Assembly (NCBI GenBank): GCA_028291615.1 | Contig: JAQGHM010000128.1 | Location: 1-44,211, forward strand | Direction of reading: 5' to 3' | DNA: 44,211 bases | Origin: Phycisphaerales bacterium | Lineage (GTDB): Bacteria > Planctomycetota > Phycisphaerae > Tepidisphaerales > Tepidisphaeraceae | Shown: in pieces, positions 9,088 to 17,990 of the stretch | Position numbering within the stretch: the first letter of the stretch is position 1 | Layout of the letters: every line of letters starts with the position of its first letter | Program-made: the position numbers and the translations under genes | Notes under the pieces: generated by a model | Told to the model about the DNA's origin: nothing | The model's database searches: none | Seen by the model: only the letters and a program-made list of their open reading frames with translations

Positions 9088-9106
9088 CACGGGCGTCCCG
9101 CCCGTG
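9088..9106. repeat. Hairpin repeat downstream of xylA
   Basis: CACGGGCG (9088-9095) pairs perfectly with CGCCCGTG (9099-9106) around TCC. It is preceded by GGTGG and resembles a dispersed TGGCACGGGCGxxCCGCCCGTG repeat family. It could also serve as the xylA terminator, although no T-tract follows. Confidence 0.5.
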
Positions 9107-9332
9107 AAGGTAGCGTACTCGCGACGCATTGAGTGTACTTCACTCAAAAAGCAAGAGCGAACCGATCTTCAATTCGACCCGCGCGCCGTACCGGCGCCCG
9201 CGAAACGCTCGAATTCGTCTGCTTCACGTTCCGCTATCCCCTGCCACAACCCGCCAGTAGGATTGGCGATACGTCCCGTGCCCCCGCGCCTGGCGACGAA
9301 ATGCGATTTGGCGGAGGGCGCGGAGAATTGAA

Positions 9333-9884
9333 GTGATGGTCAATCGACGCCGATTACAGATCTTCATCGCGACCCTCTCCCTCCTGCTGTCCATTGCGAC
9401 GCTGGTACTGTGGATGCGCAGCCTCACTACGGCGGATCAACTCAACTATTCGTATCCAATTAGCGCCAACAATCGTTATGCGCGGACCGATTGGTCGGTC
9501 CTCTCCGGGTACGGCTTCTTGTCGATCACAAAGGCACGAATGCTCCCGAAGGACGATGCCACGGCAGACTGGCTGAAACAGCTCGATTACCTCAGTGGAT
9601 ATGGTTGGTCATTTGGTGTTGTCGATGGTTATGAGATGAGTTGGGAGGGATTTGCTTCCGGGCTGGATCGCATCGGATTCTCGTCGGGCTCCGACCCTCG
9701 TAAGGTGACGAGGCAGTGGAAGTCGATTGAAATTCCGGATTGGCTCCTGCTGTTGGTGGTTTCAATTCCGGTGCAAGTGGTCGTCGTCCGCACCGTTCGA
9801 GTGAGGCGCGCGCACAAGCGAAGAGGCTTCCCGCTCGATCCCGTCGCAACCGCGCAAGGGCGGCCAACTAACGACGATGCATGA
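9333..9884 (+). CDS. Hypothetical membrane protein with two terminal TM segments
   Basis: This 183-residue protein has a hydrophobic segment near the N-terminus (LQIFIATLSLLLSIATLVLW), a ~110-residue soluble domain containing LSGYGFLSITKARM and LSGYGWSFGVVDGYEMSW, and a second hydrophobic segment (WLLLLVVSIPVQVVVV) followed by a basic tail (RVRRAHKRRGFPLDP). The layout matches a group of planctomycete membrane proteins that end in a zinc ribbon (compare the gene at 26723), but here the cysteine motif is absent. No function is recognised. The frame, hydrophobic pattern and base composition support a real gene. ATG 9333 or the next codon could start it. The 259 bases upstream, back to xylA, hold only the 9088-9106 hairpin. 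Confidence 0.65.
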   Translation: MMVNRRRLQIFIATLSLLLSIATLVLWMRSLTTADQLNYSYPISANNRYARTDWSVLSGYGFLSITKARMLPKDDATADWLKQLDYLSGYGWSFGVVDGYEMSWEGFASGLDRIGFSSGSDPRKVTRQWKSIEIPDWLLLLVVSIPVQVVVVRTVRVRRAHKRRGFPLDPVATAQGRPTNDDA

Positions 9885-10250
9885 ACGACGCGTCGAAGAC
9901 GAGCGACGAAAATCGGGACGGGTACGATTTCCCCTGCACCGCTCAAAAATGCGCAATCAGGACCCTCCGCGCGCACCTCCCCCAAACAAAAAACCCGCCC
10001 AAAATCCCTCAAAAACAACTCCAAAACCCGCCTTTTCCAAAACTGCTGCGCCAACGAGGTCCCAGCCGCACACCGCCCTCAGTACCTATAGAGGCTCGAT
10101 ATGCGCACGTACAAAGATCCCAATCACCCTTCCCCCCGATGCACGAAAATGCACGCGGTTGCACGGCGTTTTCAAATCGTCGCCTCCCGCAACGACGCGC
10201 GCCAAACCCTGCCAACGCGCGCCATCACCTGCCAAACCACGCCATCCAGC

Positions 10251-10350
10251 GCGCCCGTGCAAAACGAACCCAGACTTGCCCCTCTGTGTCTCCGCGTCTC
10301 TGTGTCACATTCCCCAACCGTCCCTGGCGCGCCGGTGCAAAACGAACCCA
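10251..10350. repeat. Two copies of a 22-base direct repeat (GTGCAAAACGAACCCA core)
   Basis: The 22-base unit occurs at 10251-10272 and at 10329-10350, differing only at the sixth base (C or G). Both share GTGCAAAACGAACCCA. Between them lies a low-complexity CTCTGTGTCTCCGCGTCTCTG stretch (10281-10307) that also looks like a dispersed repeat. Confidence 0.75.
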
Positions 10351-10388
10351 CCGCACCGCGCCCGATACCACCCTCCCGCCCGCCCCGT

Positions 10389-10394
10389 TAGAAT
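10389..10394 (+). promoter_or_regulatory. -10 box that decides the esterase start
   Basis: TAGAAT lies seven bases before ATG 10402 and overlaps an in-frame ATG at 10393. This argues that translation begins at 10402 on a leaderless or nearly leaderless mRNA. The -35 region is not recognisable. Confidence 0.55.
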
Positions 10395-10401
10395 GACCGC
10401 C

Positions 10402-11319
10402 ATGCAAACCAAACCCCTCATCCTCCTCCTGGCATTGCTCGCAACCCTCTCCCTGCGCTCCCCCGCTCAGGACGCCGCCAAGCCTCAGCCCATCCCCCTC
10501 TGGCCCGGCGTCGCGCCCGGCGAAAAAGGCGACATCGGTGAAGAAAAAGACACCACCAAGCCCGACCCCAAAATCCCGCCCGAAAAATACGTCACGCGCA
10601 TCGGCAACGTCTCCAAACCCGCCCTCACCGTCTTCCGCCCGCCCGCCGACAAGGCCACCGGCGCAGCCGTCGTCGTCTGTCCCGGTGGCGGCTACAACAT
10701 CCTCGCCTATGACCTCGAAGGCACCGAAATCTGTAACTGGCTCAACGCCAACGGCGTCACCGGCGTCCTCCTCAAGTACCGCGTCCCGACCCGCAAAGGC
10801 CTCGAACGCTACACCGCGCCTCTGCAAGACGTCCAGCGCGCCATCGGCATGATCCGCCAGAATGCCGCTGAGTGGGGCATCGATCCCAAGCGCGTCGGCG
10901 TCCTCGGCTTCTCCGCCGGCGGACACCTCGCCGCCGCTGTCAGCACCAACTACGCCACCCGTACCTACCCCGAGGTGGACGACGCCGACAAGCAGAGCTG
11001 CCGCCCCGATTTTACGGTGCTGATTTATCCCGCCTACCTCACCGCCAAGGACGACCTCACCAAGCTCGCCCCCGAGATCAAGGTCACCAAGGAAACCCCG
11101 CCCGCCTTCATCGTCCAGACCCAGGACGACGGCGTGAAAGTAGAAAACGCCTACACCTATGCACTGGCCCTCAAGAACGTCAAGGTCCCCGCTGAACTGC
11201 ACGTCTACGCCACCGGCGGTCACGGTTACGGTCTGCGCCCCGCCGGCCACACCGTAACAACCTGGCCCGCGCGAGCCGCCGAATGGATGGCGTCGATGGG
11301 GTGGTTAAAGCAGCACTAA
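10402..11319 (+). CDS. Secreted alpha/beta hydrolase, acetyl-xylan-esterase-like
   Basis: This protein of about 305 residues begins with a signal peptide (QTKPLILLLALLATLSLRSPAQ). The start at 10402 is chosen because the -10 box covers the upstream ATG at 10393; a much longer open frame back to 9877 is repeat-derived. After the PLWPGVAPG opening typical of planctomycete esterases come VVVCPGGGYNILAYDLEG (oxyanion hole), GVLGFSAGGHLAAAVS (nucleophile Ser in GFSAGG), FIVQTQDDGVKVEN (catalytic Asp) and ATGGHGYGLRP (catalytic His). Relatives remove acetyl or other acyl groups from plant polysaccharides such as xylan; the exact substrate is inference. It is convergent with holB, and the two genes overlap at their 3' ends by four bases. 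Confidence 0.88.
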   Translation: MQTKPLILLLALLATLSLRSPAQDAAKPQPIPLWPGVAPGEKGDIGEEKDTTKPDPKIPPEKYVTRIGNVSKPALTVFRPPADKATGAAVVVCPGGGYNILAYDLEGTEICNWLNANGVTGVLLKYRVPTRKGLERYTAPLQDVQRAIGMIRQNAAEWGIDPKRVGVLGFSAGGHLAAAVSTNYATRTYPEVDDADKQSCRPDFTVLIYPAYLTAKDDLTKLAPEIKVTKETPPAFIVQTQDDGVKVENAYTYALALKNVKVPAELHVYATGGHGYGLRPAGHTVTTWPARAAEWMASMGWLKQH

Positions 11320-12368
11320 AACCTGTCGGCGAGTGATCGGGCCGCGGTCAAGCGCGTAAGCGCCAACGCCAGTTGCTGAAAGATGATCGGGATGCTGACA
11401 TTCGCATCGAGATAATCGTCAGCCCGCGCGATCGATTCGATGGCCGTGCAGGCAAGATCGAGATCGCCAGCGTCATCAGATTCCTTAAGGAGCCGGCGGA
11501 ACCGCTGGGCAGCCAGGCGCAGGTAAAGCGAAAGCGCCTCGCGCTTGGCTTGATCGAGACTCGTGTTCTCATCATGCTCGACCTGCTTCTTGGCATAGGC
11601 TTCGGCGGCGGTTTTGAAGAAGTCGGCGAGGTTGTCAGGCGGATGGCCGGCAAGGAGGTCATTGAGGTGCTGATGAAGCTGGCGCGCAAAGGGGATCACG
11701 CCATCTTCGATCCACTTTAGCGCAGTGCCAAGAGATCCTTCAGCCAGATCAGCGGCTTGCTCGGCGGTGGCGGGATCGATGTTTCGATCGTGGAGTTCTT
11801 TAGCGACCAGGGCCGGTTCAAGCGCGTGAAAACGGACGGTTTGCGTCCGGCTGCGAATCGTGGGAAGGAGGGATTCGGGTTGGTCGGAAAGGAGAATAAT
11901 CAGCGTGCGGCCGAACGGCTCTTCAAGCGTCTTGAGCAGGCTGTTCTGCGCCGCGGCGTTCATCAGCTCGGCTTCTTCAATGACGAAGACCTTGCCGTGG
12001 TTGAGCGCCGGCTTGAGGTTCGCCGGGGCGACCAGGTACTGGCGGATGACGTCGATGGAAAGATCCTTGGCCGCAGCGTCCTTCTTCTCGATCCGCCGAA
12101 GCTGCCGATAAACGTTCGCGAAATCGGGGTGATTATCAGCCGCCATGAGCCGGCACGACTCGCACTTGCCGCAAGGCGTAACGCCGGTCGGATTCGGGCA
12201 AAGATAAAGCGCCGCCAGCGCGCGAGCGGTGGTGGCTTTGCCGACGCCCGGCGGTCCGGCAAACACCAAGCCATGCGGCAAACGATCCGATTGGTAAGCG
12301 CGCGTCAGCCACGAGATCGCAGCGTCCTGACCGAGGACGGATGAAAATGTGGGGAACTTATCCATCAT
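11316..12368 (-). CDS. holB: DNA polymerase III delta' subunit
   Basis: This 350-residue AAA+ clamp-loader subunit acts with gamma/tau and delta to load the sliding clamp. A Walker A motif (GPPGVGKATTARALA) is followed by a four-cysteine zinc module (CPNPTGVTPCGKCESC), a Walker B-like stretch (VFVIEEAELMNAAAQNSLLK) and the SRT sensor segment (IRSRTQTVRF). The C-terminal collar helices are less conserved. The ATG at 12368-12366 overlaps the tmk stop (ATGA), so the two are translationally coupled, the common tmk-holB order. A second ATG follows immediately, at 12365. Confidence 0.95.
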   Translation of the reverse strand: MMDKFPTFSSVLGQDAAISWLTRAYQSDRLPHGLVFAGPPGVGKATTARALAALYLCPNPTGVTPCGKCESCRLMAADNHPDFANVYRQLRRIEKKDAAAKDLSIDVIRQYLVAPANLKPALNHGKVFVIEEAELMNAAAQNSLLKTLEEPFGRTLIILLSDQPESLLPTIRSRTQTVRFHALEPALVAKELHDRNIDPATAEQAADLAEGSLGTALKWIEDGVIPFARQLHQHLNDLLAGHPPDNLADFFKTAAEAYAKKQVEHDENTSLDQAKREALSLYLRLAAQRFRRLLKESDDAGDLDLACTAIESIARADDYLDANVSIPIIFQQLALALTRLTAARSLADRF

Positions 12369-13012
12369 CCTTGCTTTAGCAATGGCCTGACGGCGGACCA
12401 GATGTCTTCATGTACGGCATCGATGTCGCGGTTGGCGTTGACGATCTTGTACTGCCGCGGATCGGCGGCGGCCTGGGAGAGGTAGTTCCTGCGAACCTGT
12501 TCGTGATAATCCATCGGCCGCTGCTCGATGCGGTCCTTCGCGCGGCGGACGCGGGCCATGCTCGATTCCACGGGCATGTCGAGGATAAGCGTGAGGTCGG
12601 GCCAGCGGTTCTTAATCGCGATGTTGGCGACGGTGCGGATGTCGTCAGCCGTCAACCCGTCGCCGCTAAGCTGGTAGGCGAGCGTGCTGGAGACGAAGCG
12701 GTCGGAGATTACGGTCTTACCTTCGGCCAATGCGGGGAGGATCGATTCGGACATCATCTGGGCGCGGGCGGCCATATAGAGGAGCATCTCGCAGCGCATG
12801 GCCATCTCGTCGTGATCGGGGTTGAGGAGGATGGCGCGGATCTGCTCGCCGATGCGCGTGGTGCCGGGGTCGCGGACGAGGAGGACGGATTGCCCGAGGG
12901 ATTCGAGACGCTGGCGAAGGCGGGCGACCTGGGTGGTCTTGCCGCTGCCCTCGGAGCCGTCGAAGACGATGAAAAGGCCGGTGGGAGGGGTCGGAGGCAT
13001 AGTCGTGGGCAT
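12365..13012 (-). CDS. tmk: Thymidylate kinase
   Basis: This protein of about 215 residues phosphorylates dTMP to dTDP with ATP. The motifs are FDGSEGSGKTTQ (P-loop), VRDPGTTRIGEQIR (the DPG variant of the DR/EPGGT loop), DRFVSSTLAYQ (DRY-like) and LTLILDMPVESSMAR, and the LID carries RRAKDRIE. The frame extends to 13051, but those residues (PFAFCLLPF) are the translation of a tandem AAAGGCA repeat. The start at 13012 (MPTTMPPTPPTG), or ATG 13000, is therefore preferred. It is upstream of, and overlaps, holB, and diverges from galK. Confidence 0.94.
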   Translation of the reverse strand: MPTTMPPTPPTGLFIVFDGSEGSGKTTQVARLRQRLESLGQSVLLVRDPGTTRIGEQIRAILLNPDHDEMAMRCEMLLYMAARAQMMSESILPALAEGKTVISDRFVSSTLAYQLSGDGLTADDIRTVANIAIKNRWPDLTLILDMPVESSMARVRRAKDRIEQRPMDYHEQVRRNYLSQAAADPRQYKIVNANRDIDAVHEDIWSAVRPLLKQG

Positions 13013-13022
13013 GTTAATGGGG

Positions 13023-13050
13023 AAAGGCAAAAGGCAAAAGGCAAAGGGCA
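13023..13050. repeat. Tandem heptamer AAAGGCA, about four copies
   Basis: Three exact copies (13023-13043) and one variant (AAGGGCA, 13044-13050) lie between the divergent tmk and galK starts. It is a simple-sequence repeat that creates a spurious N-terminal extension of tmk. Confidence 0.85.
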
Positions 13051-13087
13051 AAAGTTAAAGGCGCGGGCGTCGTCGCGATTCCGTATC

Positions 13088-13116
13088 TTGACCGTGCGGC
13101 GCGGCACTCCTACATT
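13088..13116 (+). promoter_or_regulatory. Sigma-70-type promoter of galK, leaderless
   Basis: TTGACC (13088-13093), a 17-base spacer and TACATT (13111-13116). The galK ATG is seven bases further on, so transcription should begin at about the start codon. Confidence 0.7.
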
Positions 13117-13123
13117 CGCGGGG

Positions 13124-14296
13124 ATGCAAGAAGCTTCGGCGATCAAAGCGGAGTTTGCGCGGGCGTTCGGCGACGGCGGGCGCGTGCACGTGATCCGCGC
13201 GCCGGGACGGGTGAACCTGATCGGCGAGCATACGGATTACAACGACGGCTTCGTCTGCCCGATGGCGATCGAAGCCGAAGTACGGGTCGTTTGCCGGGCG
13301 CGGCAGGACGGGGCGGTGCGGCTTGCATCGACCGCGTTTCCGGGAGAAATCGCCGAGTTTTCGGTCGAGAAGAAAATCGAGAAGGGAAAGCCCGCGTGGA
13401 CGAACTATATCCGCGGCGTCGCGGCGGAACTTGTCGGCGCCGGCATCCCGCTGACGGGTATGGACGCGCTGATCGACAACACGCTGCCGGTCGGGGGCGG
13501 GTTGTCGAGCAGCGCGGCGATCGAGGTGGGGACGGGGCTGGCGTTTTTGACGCTCGCCGGGGTCGAGATGGATCGCGATCGCCTAGCGCTGATCTGCCAG
13601 AAGGCCGAGCACGAGTTCGCGGGCGTGCCGGTGGGGATCATGGATCAGATGATCGTGGCCACCGGCCGGCAGGGGTTTGCGACGCAGTACGATTGCCGGA
13701 GCGGCGCTCGGCAGTTCGTTAAGATCAATCCCGACGACCTGCGCGTGGTGATCGTGAACAGCTTGGTCAAGCACGAACTGACCGGCGGCGAGTACGCCAA
13801 GCGGCGGAAGCAGTGCGAGGAGGGCGTGGCGTATTTTCAAAAGCTCTCGCCCGGAGCGGGCATCCGCGCGTTGCGCGACGTGACGATGAAGATGATCCAC
13901 GAGGCCCAGGGGAAACTCGAAGCGCTCATCCTGCGGCGTTGCCGGCACGTGGTGAGTGAGAACCAGCGGACGATCGAAGCCGCGACGGCGCTGGCGCAGG
14001 ACAAATACGAGCGCGCGGGGAAGCTGATGCAGGAGAGCCATGCGTCGCTTCGGGACGACTACGAAGTGAGCTGCGCGGAGCTGGATTTCCTGTCAGTGGA
14101 GGCGATGACGGTGAAGGGCGTCTACGGCGCGCGAATGACCGGCGGCGGCTTCGGCGGGTGCATCGTGGCGCTAACGCAGCCGCGGAGCGTGGAAGTATTG
14201 GAAGCGCACTTGGTGCGCGTATATCAGGTAAAGTTTGGGAGGAAGCCAACGGCGTTCGCCACCTCGGCGACGGCGGGGGCTAGCGTGGTGGAGTGA
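13124..14296 (+). CDS. galK: Galactokinase (GHMP kinase)
   Basis: This 390-residue cytoplasmic enzyme phosphorylates galactose to galactose-1-phosphate in the Leloir pathway. The signature RVNLIGEHTDYNDG near residues 30-40 gives sugar binding (Glu35, His36, Asp38). LPVGGGLSSSAAIEVG is the ATP loop, GVPVGIMDQM carries the catalytic Asp, and MTGGGFGGCIVAL is the third GHMP motif. The length is normal. ATG 13124 is chosen from the family start and from the promoter just before it; the frame is open far upstream to 12410, but only antisense to tmk. No other gal gene is adjacent. Confidence 0.95.
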   Translation: MQEASAIKAEFARAFGDGGRVHVIRAPGRVNLIGEHTDYNDGFVCPMAIEAEVRVVCRARQDGAVRLASTAFPGEIAEFSVEKKIEKGKPAWTNYIRGVAAELVGAGIPLTGMDALIDNTLPVGGGLSSSAAIEVGTGLAFLTLAGVEMDRDRLALICQKAEHEFAGVPVGIMDQMIVATGRQGFATQYDCRSGARQFVKINPDDLRVVIVNSLVKHELTGGEYAKRRKQCEEGVAYFQKLSPGAGIRALRDVTMKMIHEAQGKLEALILRRCRHVVSENQRTIEAATALAQDKYERAGKLMQESHASLRDDYEVSCAELDFLSVEAMTVKGVYGARMTGGGFGGCIVALTQPRSVEVLEAHLVRVYQVKFGRKPTAFATSATAGASVVE

Positions 14297-14312
14297 TCTT
14301 TAGCTCGGAGTT

Positions 14313-14340
14313 TTGACGGCGGTGGGGATAGCCTTAGACT
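14313..14340 (+). promoter_or_regulatory. Promoter of trpD, leaderless
   Basis: TTGACG (14313-14318), a 16-base spacer and TAGACT (14335-14340), then six bases to ATG 14347. Confidence 0.65.
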
Positions 14341-14346
14341 GCCCGC

Positions 14347-15372
14347 ATGACCGCCCCGCTCCGGGATATTCTGCTGAAGCTCTGCCGCCGGGAAGACCTT
14401 ACTCGGGATGAGGCGCGGGAGGCGTTTGCGCATGTGATGTCGGGGGAGGCGACGGATGCCCAGATCGGCGGTCTACTGGTGGGCTTGGCGGCTAAGGGGA
14501 CTACCGTTGATGAACTGGTCGGCGCGGCGACCGTGATGCGCGAGAAGGCGGTGGCGATCGAGTGCGATGCTTCGGCGGGGGTGATCATCGACACCTGCGG
14601 CACCGGCGGGGACGTGCGCGGGACGTTCAACATCTCCACGGCGGCGGCGATCATCGTGGCGGCGGCAGGGGTGCGGGTGGTGAAGCATGGGAATCGGTCG
14701 GCTTCGTCGAAGAGCGGGTCGGCGGACGTGCTGGAGCGGATGGGGGTGAAGCTGGACCTGACGCCGGGGGAATTGAAGAAATGCCTGGAGGCGGCGGGGA
14801 TTTGTTTTGCGTTTGCGCGGTATCACCATCCGGCGATGAAGTTCGTCGCTAATGCGCGGACGTCGCTGGGGATCCCGACGATCTTTAACGTCCTGGGGCC
14901 TCTTACCAATCCGGCGCGGGCGAAGCATCAGTTGCTGGGGGTTTTCTCGGCGGAGCTGACCGATCGGCTGGCAGCGGTGCTGCAGCATCTGGGGAGCGAG
15001 CGGGCCTGGGTGGTCAATGCGCATGATGGCCTGGATGAGCTTTCGACGATCGGGCCAACGCGGGTGAGCGAGTTGCGGGATGGGCACATTTCGACGTGGA
15101 CGCTCGACCCCGCCAAGCTCGGTCTGTCCTACGCGAGGTTGTCGGATCTGCAGGTGTCGAGCGTGGAAGAGGCGGCAGACATGCTGCGGATGGTGATGCA
15201 GGGGACGATGGGGCCGATGCGGGACATCGCGCTGCTGAACGCGGCGGCGGGATTGGTCATCGCGGGAAAATGCCGGGATTTGAAGGATGGGCTCGTGGTG
15301 GCAGCGGATGCGGTGGATAGCGGTAAGGCGCAGCGGACGCTGGAGGCGCTGGTGCGGGCATCCACGGGATAA
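14347..15372 (+). CDS. trpD: Anthranilate phosphoribosyltransferase
   Basis: This 341-residue enzyme transfers phosphoribose from PRPP to anthranilate in tryptophan synthesis. The motifs are DTCGTGGDVRGTFNISTAAA (PRPP-binding glycine loop), VKHGNRSASSKSGSADVLE (anthranilate and PRPP contacts), ARYHHPAMKFVANART and NPARAKHQLLGVFSAEL. Full length, with no fusion to the glutamine amidotransferase. It has its own promoter and no trp neighbours, so it is an isolated biosynthetic gene. Confidence 0.96.
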   Translation: MTAPLRDILLKLCRREDLTRDEAREAFAHVMSGEATDAQIGGLLVGLAAKGTTVDELVGAATVMREKAVAIECDASAGVIIDTCGTGGDVRGTFNISTAAAIIVAAAGVRVVKHGNRSASSKSGSADVLERMGVKLDLTPGELKKCLEAAGICFAFARYHHPAMKFVANARTSLGIPTIFNVLGPLTNPARAKHQLLGVFSAELTDRLAAVLQHLGSERAWVVNAHDGLDELSTIGPTRVSELRDGHISTWTLDPAKLGLSYARLSDLQVSSVEEAADMLRMVMQGTMGPMRDIALLNAAAGLVIAGKCRDLKDGLVVAADAVDSGKAQRTLEALVRASTG

Positions 15373-15439
15373 TTTCATGACTGTTGAATTCGGTTTGCTG
15401 GTTTGCACTGCGGCATGAATCCGGCAGAATACGCGCGGC

Positions 15440-17983
15440 ATGACGTCCGCTGGCTCCACCAACCCGTCCGCGCCCACGCGCATCGACCTGCATTGCCATA
15501 GTCTGGCGAGCAGTCTCACGGCTGAAACGATCCTTAACGCGATCCACTGCCCGGAGTGCTACAGCGATCCGGCGGAGGTGTATGCGCAGGCCCGGCGGCG
15601 GGGGATGGGGCTGGTGACGATCACCGATCACGACACGATCGCTGGGGCGATGACGATCGCGGATCGGGCGGACGTGATCGTCGGCGAAGAACTGACCTGC
15701 TGGTTTCCCGAAGATCAGTGCAAGATGCACGTGCTGGTTTACGGGATTACGCCGGACGATCACGCACACTTGCAAGCGGTCGCGAAGGACATTTACGAGG
15801 TGGCGCGGTACGTCGAAGAGCGGCAGATCGCACATTCGGTGGCGCATCCGATCTACCGGCAGAACGATCGGCTGGAACGGTGGCACCTGGAGCGGTTGCT
15901 GCTGCTTTTCAAGGGGTTTGAGTGTTTGAACGGCGCGCACTCGCCGCTGCACCGCGAGGCGTTCGAGCCGCTGCTGGAGTGGCTTAGCAAAAGCGAGATC
16001 GAGAAGCTGTCGGTCAAGCATGACCTGAAGGCGCGTTGGCCGGAGCCGTGGGTGAAGGCGCGGACGGGCGGGAGCGATGATCACGGGTTGTTGAACGTCG
16101 GGCGGACGTGGACGGAGTTTCCGCCGGGGACGGTGACGCGCGAGCAGGTGCTGGAGGCGTTGCGGGAAGGGACGTGCCGGCCGGGCGGGGAATCGGGGTC
16201 GAGCGCGAAGCTGGCACATACGTTTTACAGCGTGGCGGTGCGTTATTACGGGCGTCACATCATGACGCCGGGGATGAAGGCGAATTTCACGACGTCGCTG
16301 CTGCAATCGATCGCGGGGGAAAAGCCGGCGCCGTCGAAGCTACAGATGGCCGGGATGGCGCTGAGGGCGAAGATCAAACGCATCGCCGGCGGGATCGTGC
16401 GGCCGTTCGCGCGGCGCAAGAGCGAGGGCGTGACGGACGGCACTACTTTGCTGAAGCGGTTGTTTCTCACGTCGTTCAAGGATCGGCTGGATCAGCATCC
16501 GGGGTTGCGGGCGGCACTGGATGCCGGGCTTCCGCCTCTCGGCGAGCACGATGAGATGCTGCGCCTGATCAACGCGGTCAATCGCGACGTGGTGGAAGGG
16601 CTGGCGGCGGCGATTAATAAATCGGTCGATGACGCGAGCTTTACGGCGCTGTTCGAGGCGATCGCGGCGATCCTGGCGCAGCAGTTTGTGCTGACGCCTT
16701 ATTACTTTTCGCTCTTCCATCAGAACAAGGAACGGCACCTGCTGCGGAAGTTGACGGGGCAGCTTCGGCCAGCGGATGAGCGGGGGCTGAAGGTCGGGCT
16801 GTTTACCGATACGCTCGATGAGGTGAACGGCGTCGGGCGGTTTTTGCGGGACATGGGCGAGCAATCGGCGCGGCTGGGGCGATCGCTGATCATTCACACA
16901 TCGTCGAAATCGCCGAAGCATGAGATGGCGTATCGGAAGAATTTCACGCCGCTGATGACGATGCCGCTGCCCTGTTATGCGGAGTTGTCGCTGAGTTTGC
17001 CGCCGGTGCTGGAGATTTTGGAGTGGGCGGATCGGCAGCAGTTTGACGTGATTCACGTCAGCACGCCGGGGCCGATGGGGCTGTGCGGCTTGCTGGCGGC
17101 GAAAATGCTGCGGGTACCGATCGTCGGGACCTATCACACGGATTTTCCGGCATACGCTGAGAAGCTGACAGGCGACCACCGCGTGAGCAACGGCACGCGG
17201 GCGTACATCGAATGGTTCTACCGGCGGCTGGCGGCGGTCTTCTCACGGAGCCGCGCTTATGAGATGAGTTTGCGCGAATTGGGCGTGAGCGGCGACCGCA
17301 TCGATACGCTGACGCCGGGGGTGGATACGGAGAAATTCAATCCGGCCCGGCGCGACGAACAGGTCTGGCGGCGACTGGGCGTCGCGCAACCGCGGCGGTT
17401 GCTCTACTGCGGGCGCGTGAGCATTGAGAAGAACGTTGATCTGCTGGCCGCGGCGTTCGAAAAGCTTTGCGCTACGCGCGAGGACGTTGCGATCATCTTC
17501 GCGGGTGAAGGTCCGCATCTCCCGGCTATCAAGCAGCGGCTTGCGAAGCTGCCGGCGCATTTTCCCGGGCCGCAGTCAGACTCGCAGCTCGCGGCGCTTT
17601 ACGCGTCGAGCGACCTGCTGATTTTCCCATCGACCACCGACACGCTCGGGCAGGTGGTGCTGGAGGCGCAGGCGAGCGGGCTGCCGGCCCTGGTGAGCAC
17701 GCTGGGCGGGCCGCGCGAGCTGGTCGAGCATGAGGTCAGCGGGCTGGTGATTTCGACGATGGACGCGGCCGCGTGGGCGGGCGCGATCGCGGGGCTGCTG
17801 GATGACGCGCCGCGACGGGCGCGCATGTCGGAGGCGGCGGTGCGGCGGATGGGGCGGTATTCGCTACGGAAGACGTTCGACCAGTTCTGGGAGCGGCACT
17901 TGCGGGCGGTGCACGGCGCGGAGGGGGATGAAGCAACGGCGGCGGCCGCAAACGAGACGGCCGCGGCAGTGGCGCAGGTCTGA
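15440..17983 (+). CDS. PHP-domain phosphoesterase fused to a GT4-type glycosyltransferase
   Basis: This 847-residue protein has two parts. Residues ~14-270 form a PHP metal-hydrolase domain: DLHCHS (residues 17-21), TITDHDT near 62, AHSVAHPIY, and GGSDDHGLLN near 213, which together give the metal-binding His/Asp set. Residues ~450-820 form a family 4 glycosyltransferase: LFTDTLDEVNGVGRFLR, HVSTPGPMGLCGLLAAK, GTYHTDFPAYAEKL, LTPGVDTEKFNP, YCGRVSIEKNVDLL, FAGEGPHLP, and the ExxxxGxP-type EAQASGLPALVS nucleotide-sugar site. Between them is a ~180-residue helical region without a recognised domain. It is probably cytoplasmic. PHP-GT4 fusions occur in several phyla; the joint reaction is unknown, perhaps hydrolysis of a phosphoester coupled to glycan or glycolipid synthesis. 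The start is supported by a weak TTGCAC/CAGAAT promoter. The ABC ATPase follows after seven bases. Confidence 0.88.
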   Translation: MTSAGSTNPSAPTRIDLHCHSLASSLTAETILNAIHCPECYSDPAEVYAQARRRGMGLVTITDHDTIAGAMTIADRADVIVGEELTCWFPEDQCKMHVLVYGITPDDHAHLQAVAKDIYEVARYVEERQIAHSVAHPIYRQNDRLERWHLERLLLLFKGFECLNGAHSPLHREAFEPLLEWLSKSEIEKLSVKHDLKARWPEPWVKARTGGSDDHGLLNVGRTWTEFPPGTVTREQVLEALREGTCRPGGESGSSAKLAHTFYSVAVRYYGRHIMTPGMKANFTTSLLQSIAGEKPAPSKLQMAGMALRAKIKRIAGGIVRPFARRKSEGVTDGTTLLKRLFLTSFKDRLDQHPGLRAALDAGLPPLGEHDEMLRLINAVNRDVVEGLAAAINKSVDDASFTALFEAIAAILAQQFVLTPYYFSLFHQNKERHLLRKLTGQLRPADERGLKVGLFTDTLDEVNGVGRFLRDMGEQSARLGRSLIIHTSSKSPKHEMAYRKNFTPLMTMPLPCYAELSLSLPPVLEILEWADRQQFDVIHVSTPGPMGLCGLLAAKMLRVPIVGTYHTDFPAYAEKLTGDHRVSNGTRAYIEWFYRRLAAVFSRSRAYEMSLRELGVSGDRIDTLTPGVDTEKFNPARRDEQVWRRLGVAQPRRLLYCGRVSIEKNVDLLAAAFEKLCATREDVAIIFAGEGPHLPAIKQRLAKLPAHFPGPQSDSQLAALYASSDLLIFPSTTDTLGQVVLEAQASGLPALVSTLGGPRELVEHEVSGLVISTMDAAAWAGAIAGLLDDAPRRARMSEAAVRRMGRYSLRKTFDQFWERHLRAVHGAEGDEATAAAANETAAAVAQV

Positions 17984-17990
17984 CACCGAT

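Larger units (their letters stand above)
9885..10401. other. Non-coding interval with dispersed repeats
   Basis: About 517 bases without a supportable gene. Open frames here give low-complexity peptides with motifs such as CKTNP or QNEPT, a known sign of translated intergenic repeats in planctomycetes. It holds two copies of a 22-base repeat (10251-10272 and 10329-10350) and a CTGTGTCTCCGCGTCTCTGTG stretch. The right end contains the -10 box of the esterase gene. Confidence 0.7.

Noticed and set aside
9877-10392. Long N-terminal extension of the esterase
   Set aside because: It is made of translated intergenic repeats (CKTNP-like); the signal peptide and -10 box place the start at 10402.
13013-13051. 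N-terminal extension of tmk (PFAFCLLPF)
   Set aside because: It is the translation of the tandem AAAGGCA repeat.
12410-13123. Long N-terminal extension of galK
   Set aside because: The frame is open only because it is antisense to tmk; galK family alignment and the promoter at 13088-13116 fix the start at 13124.
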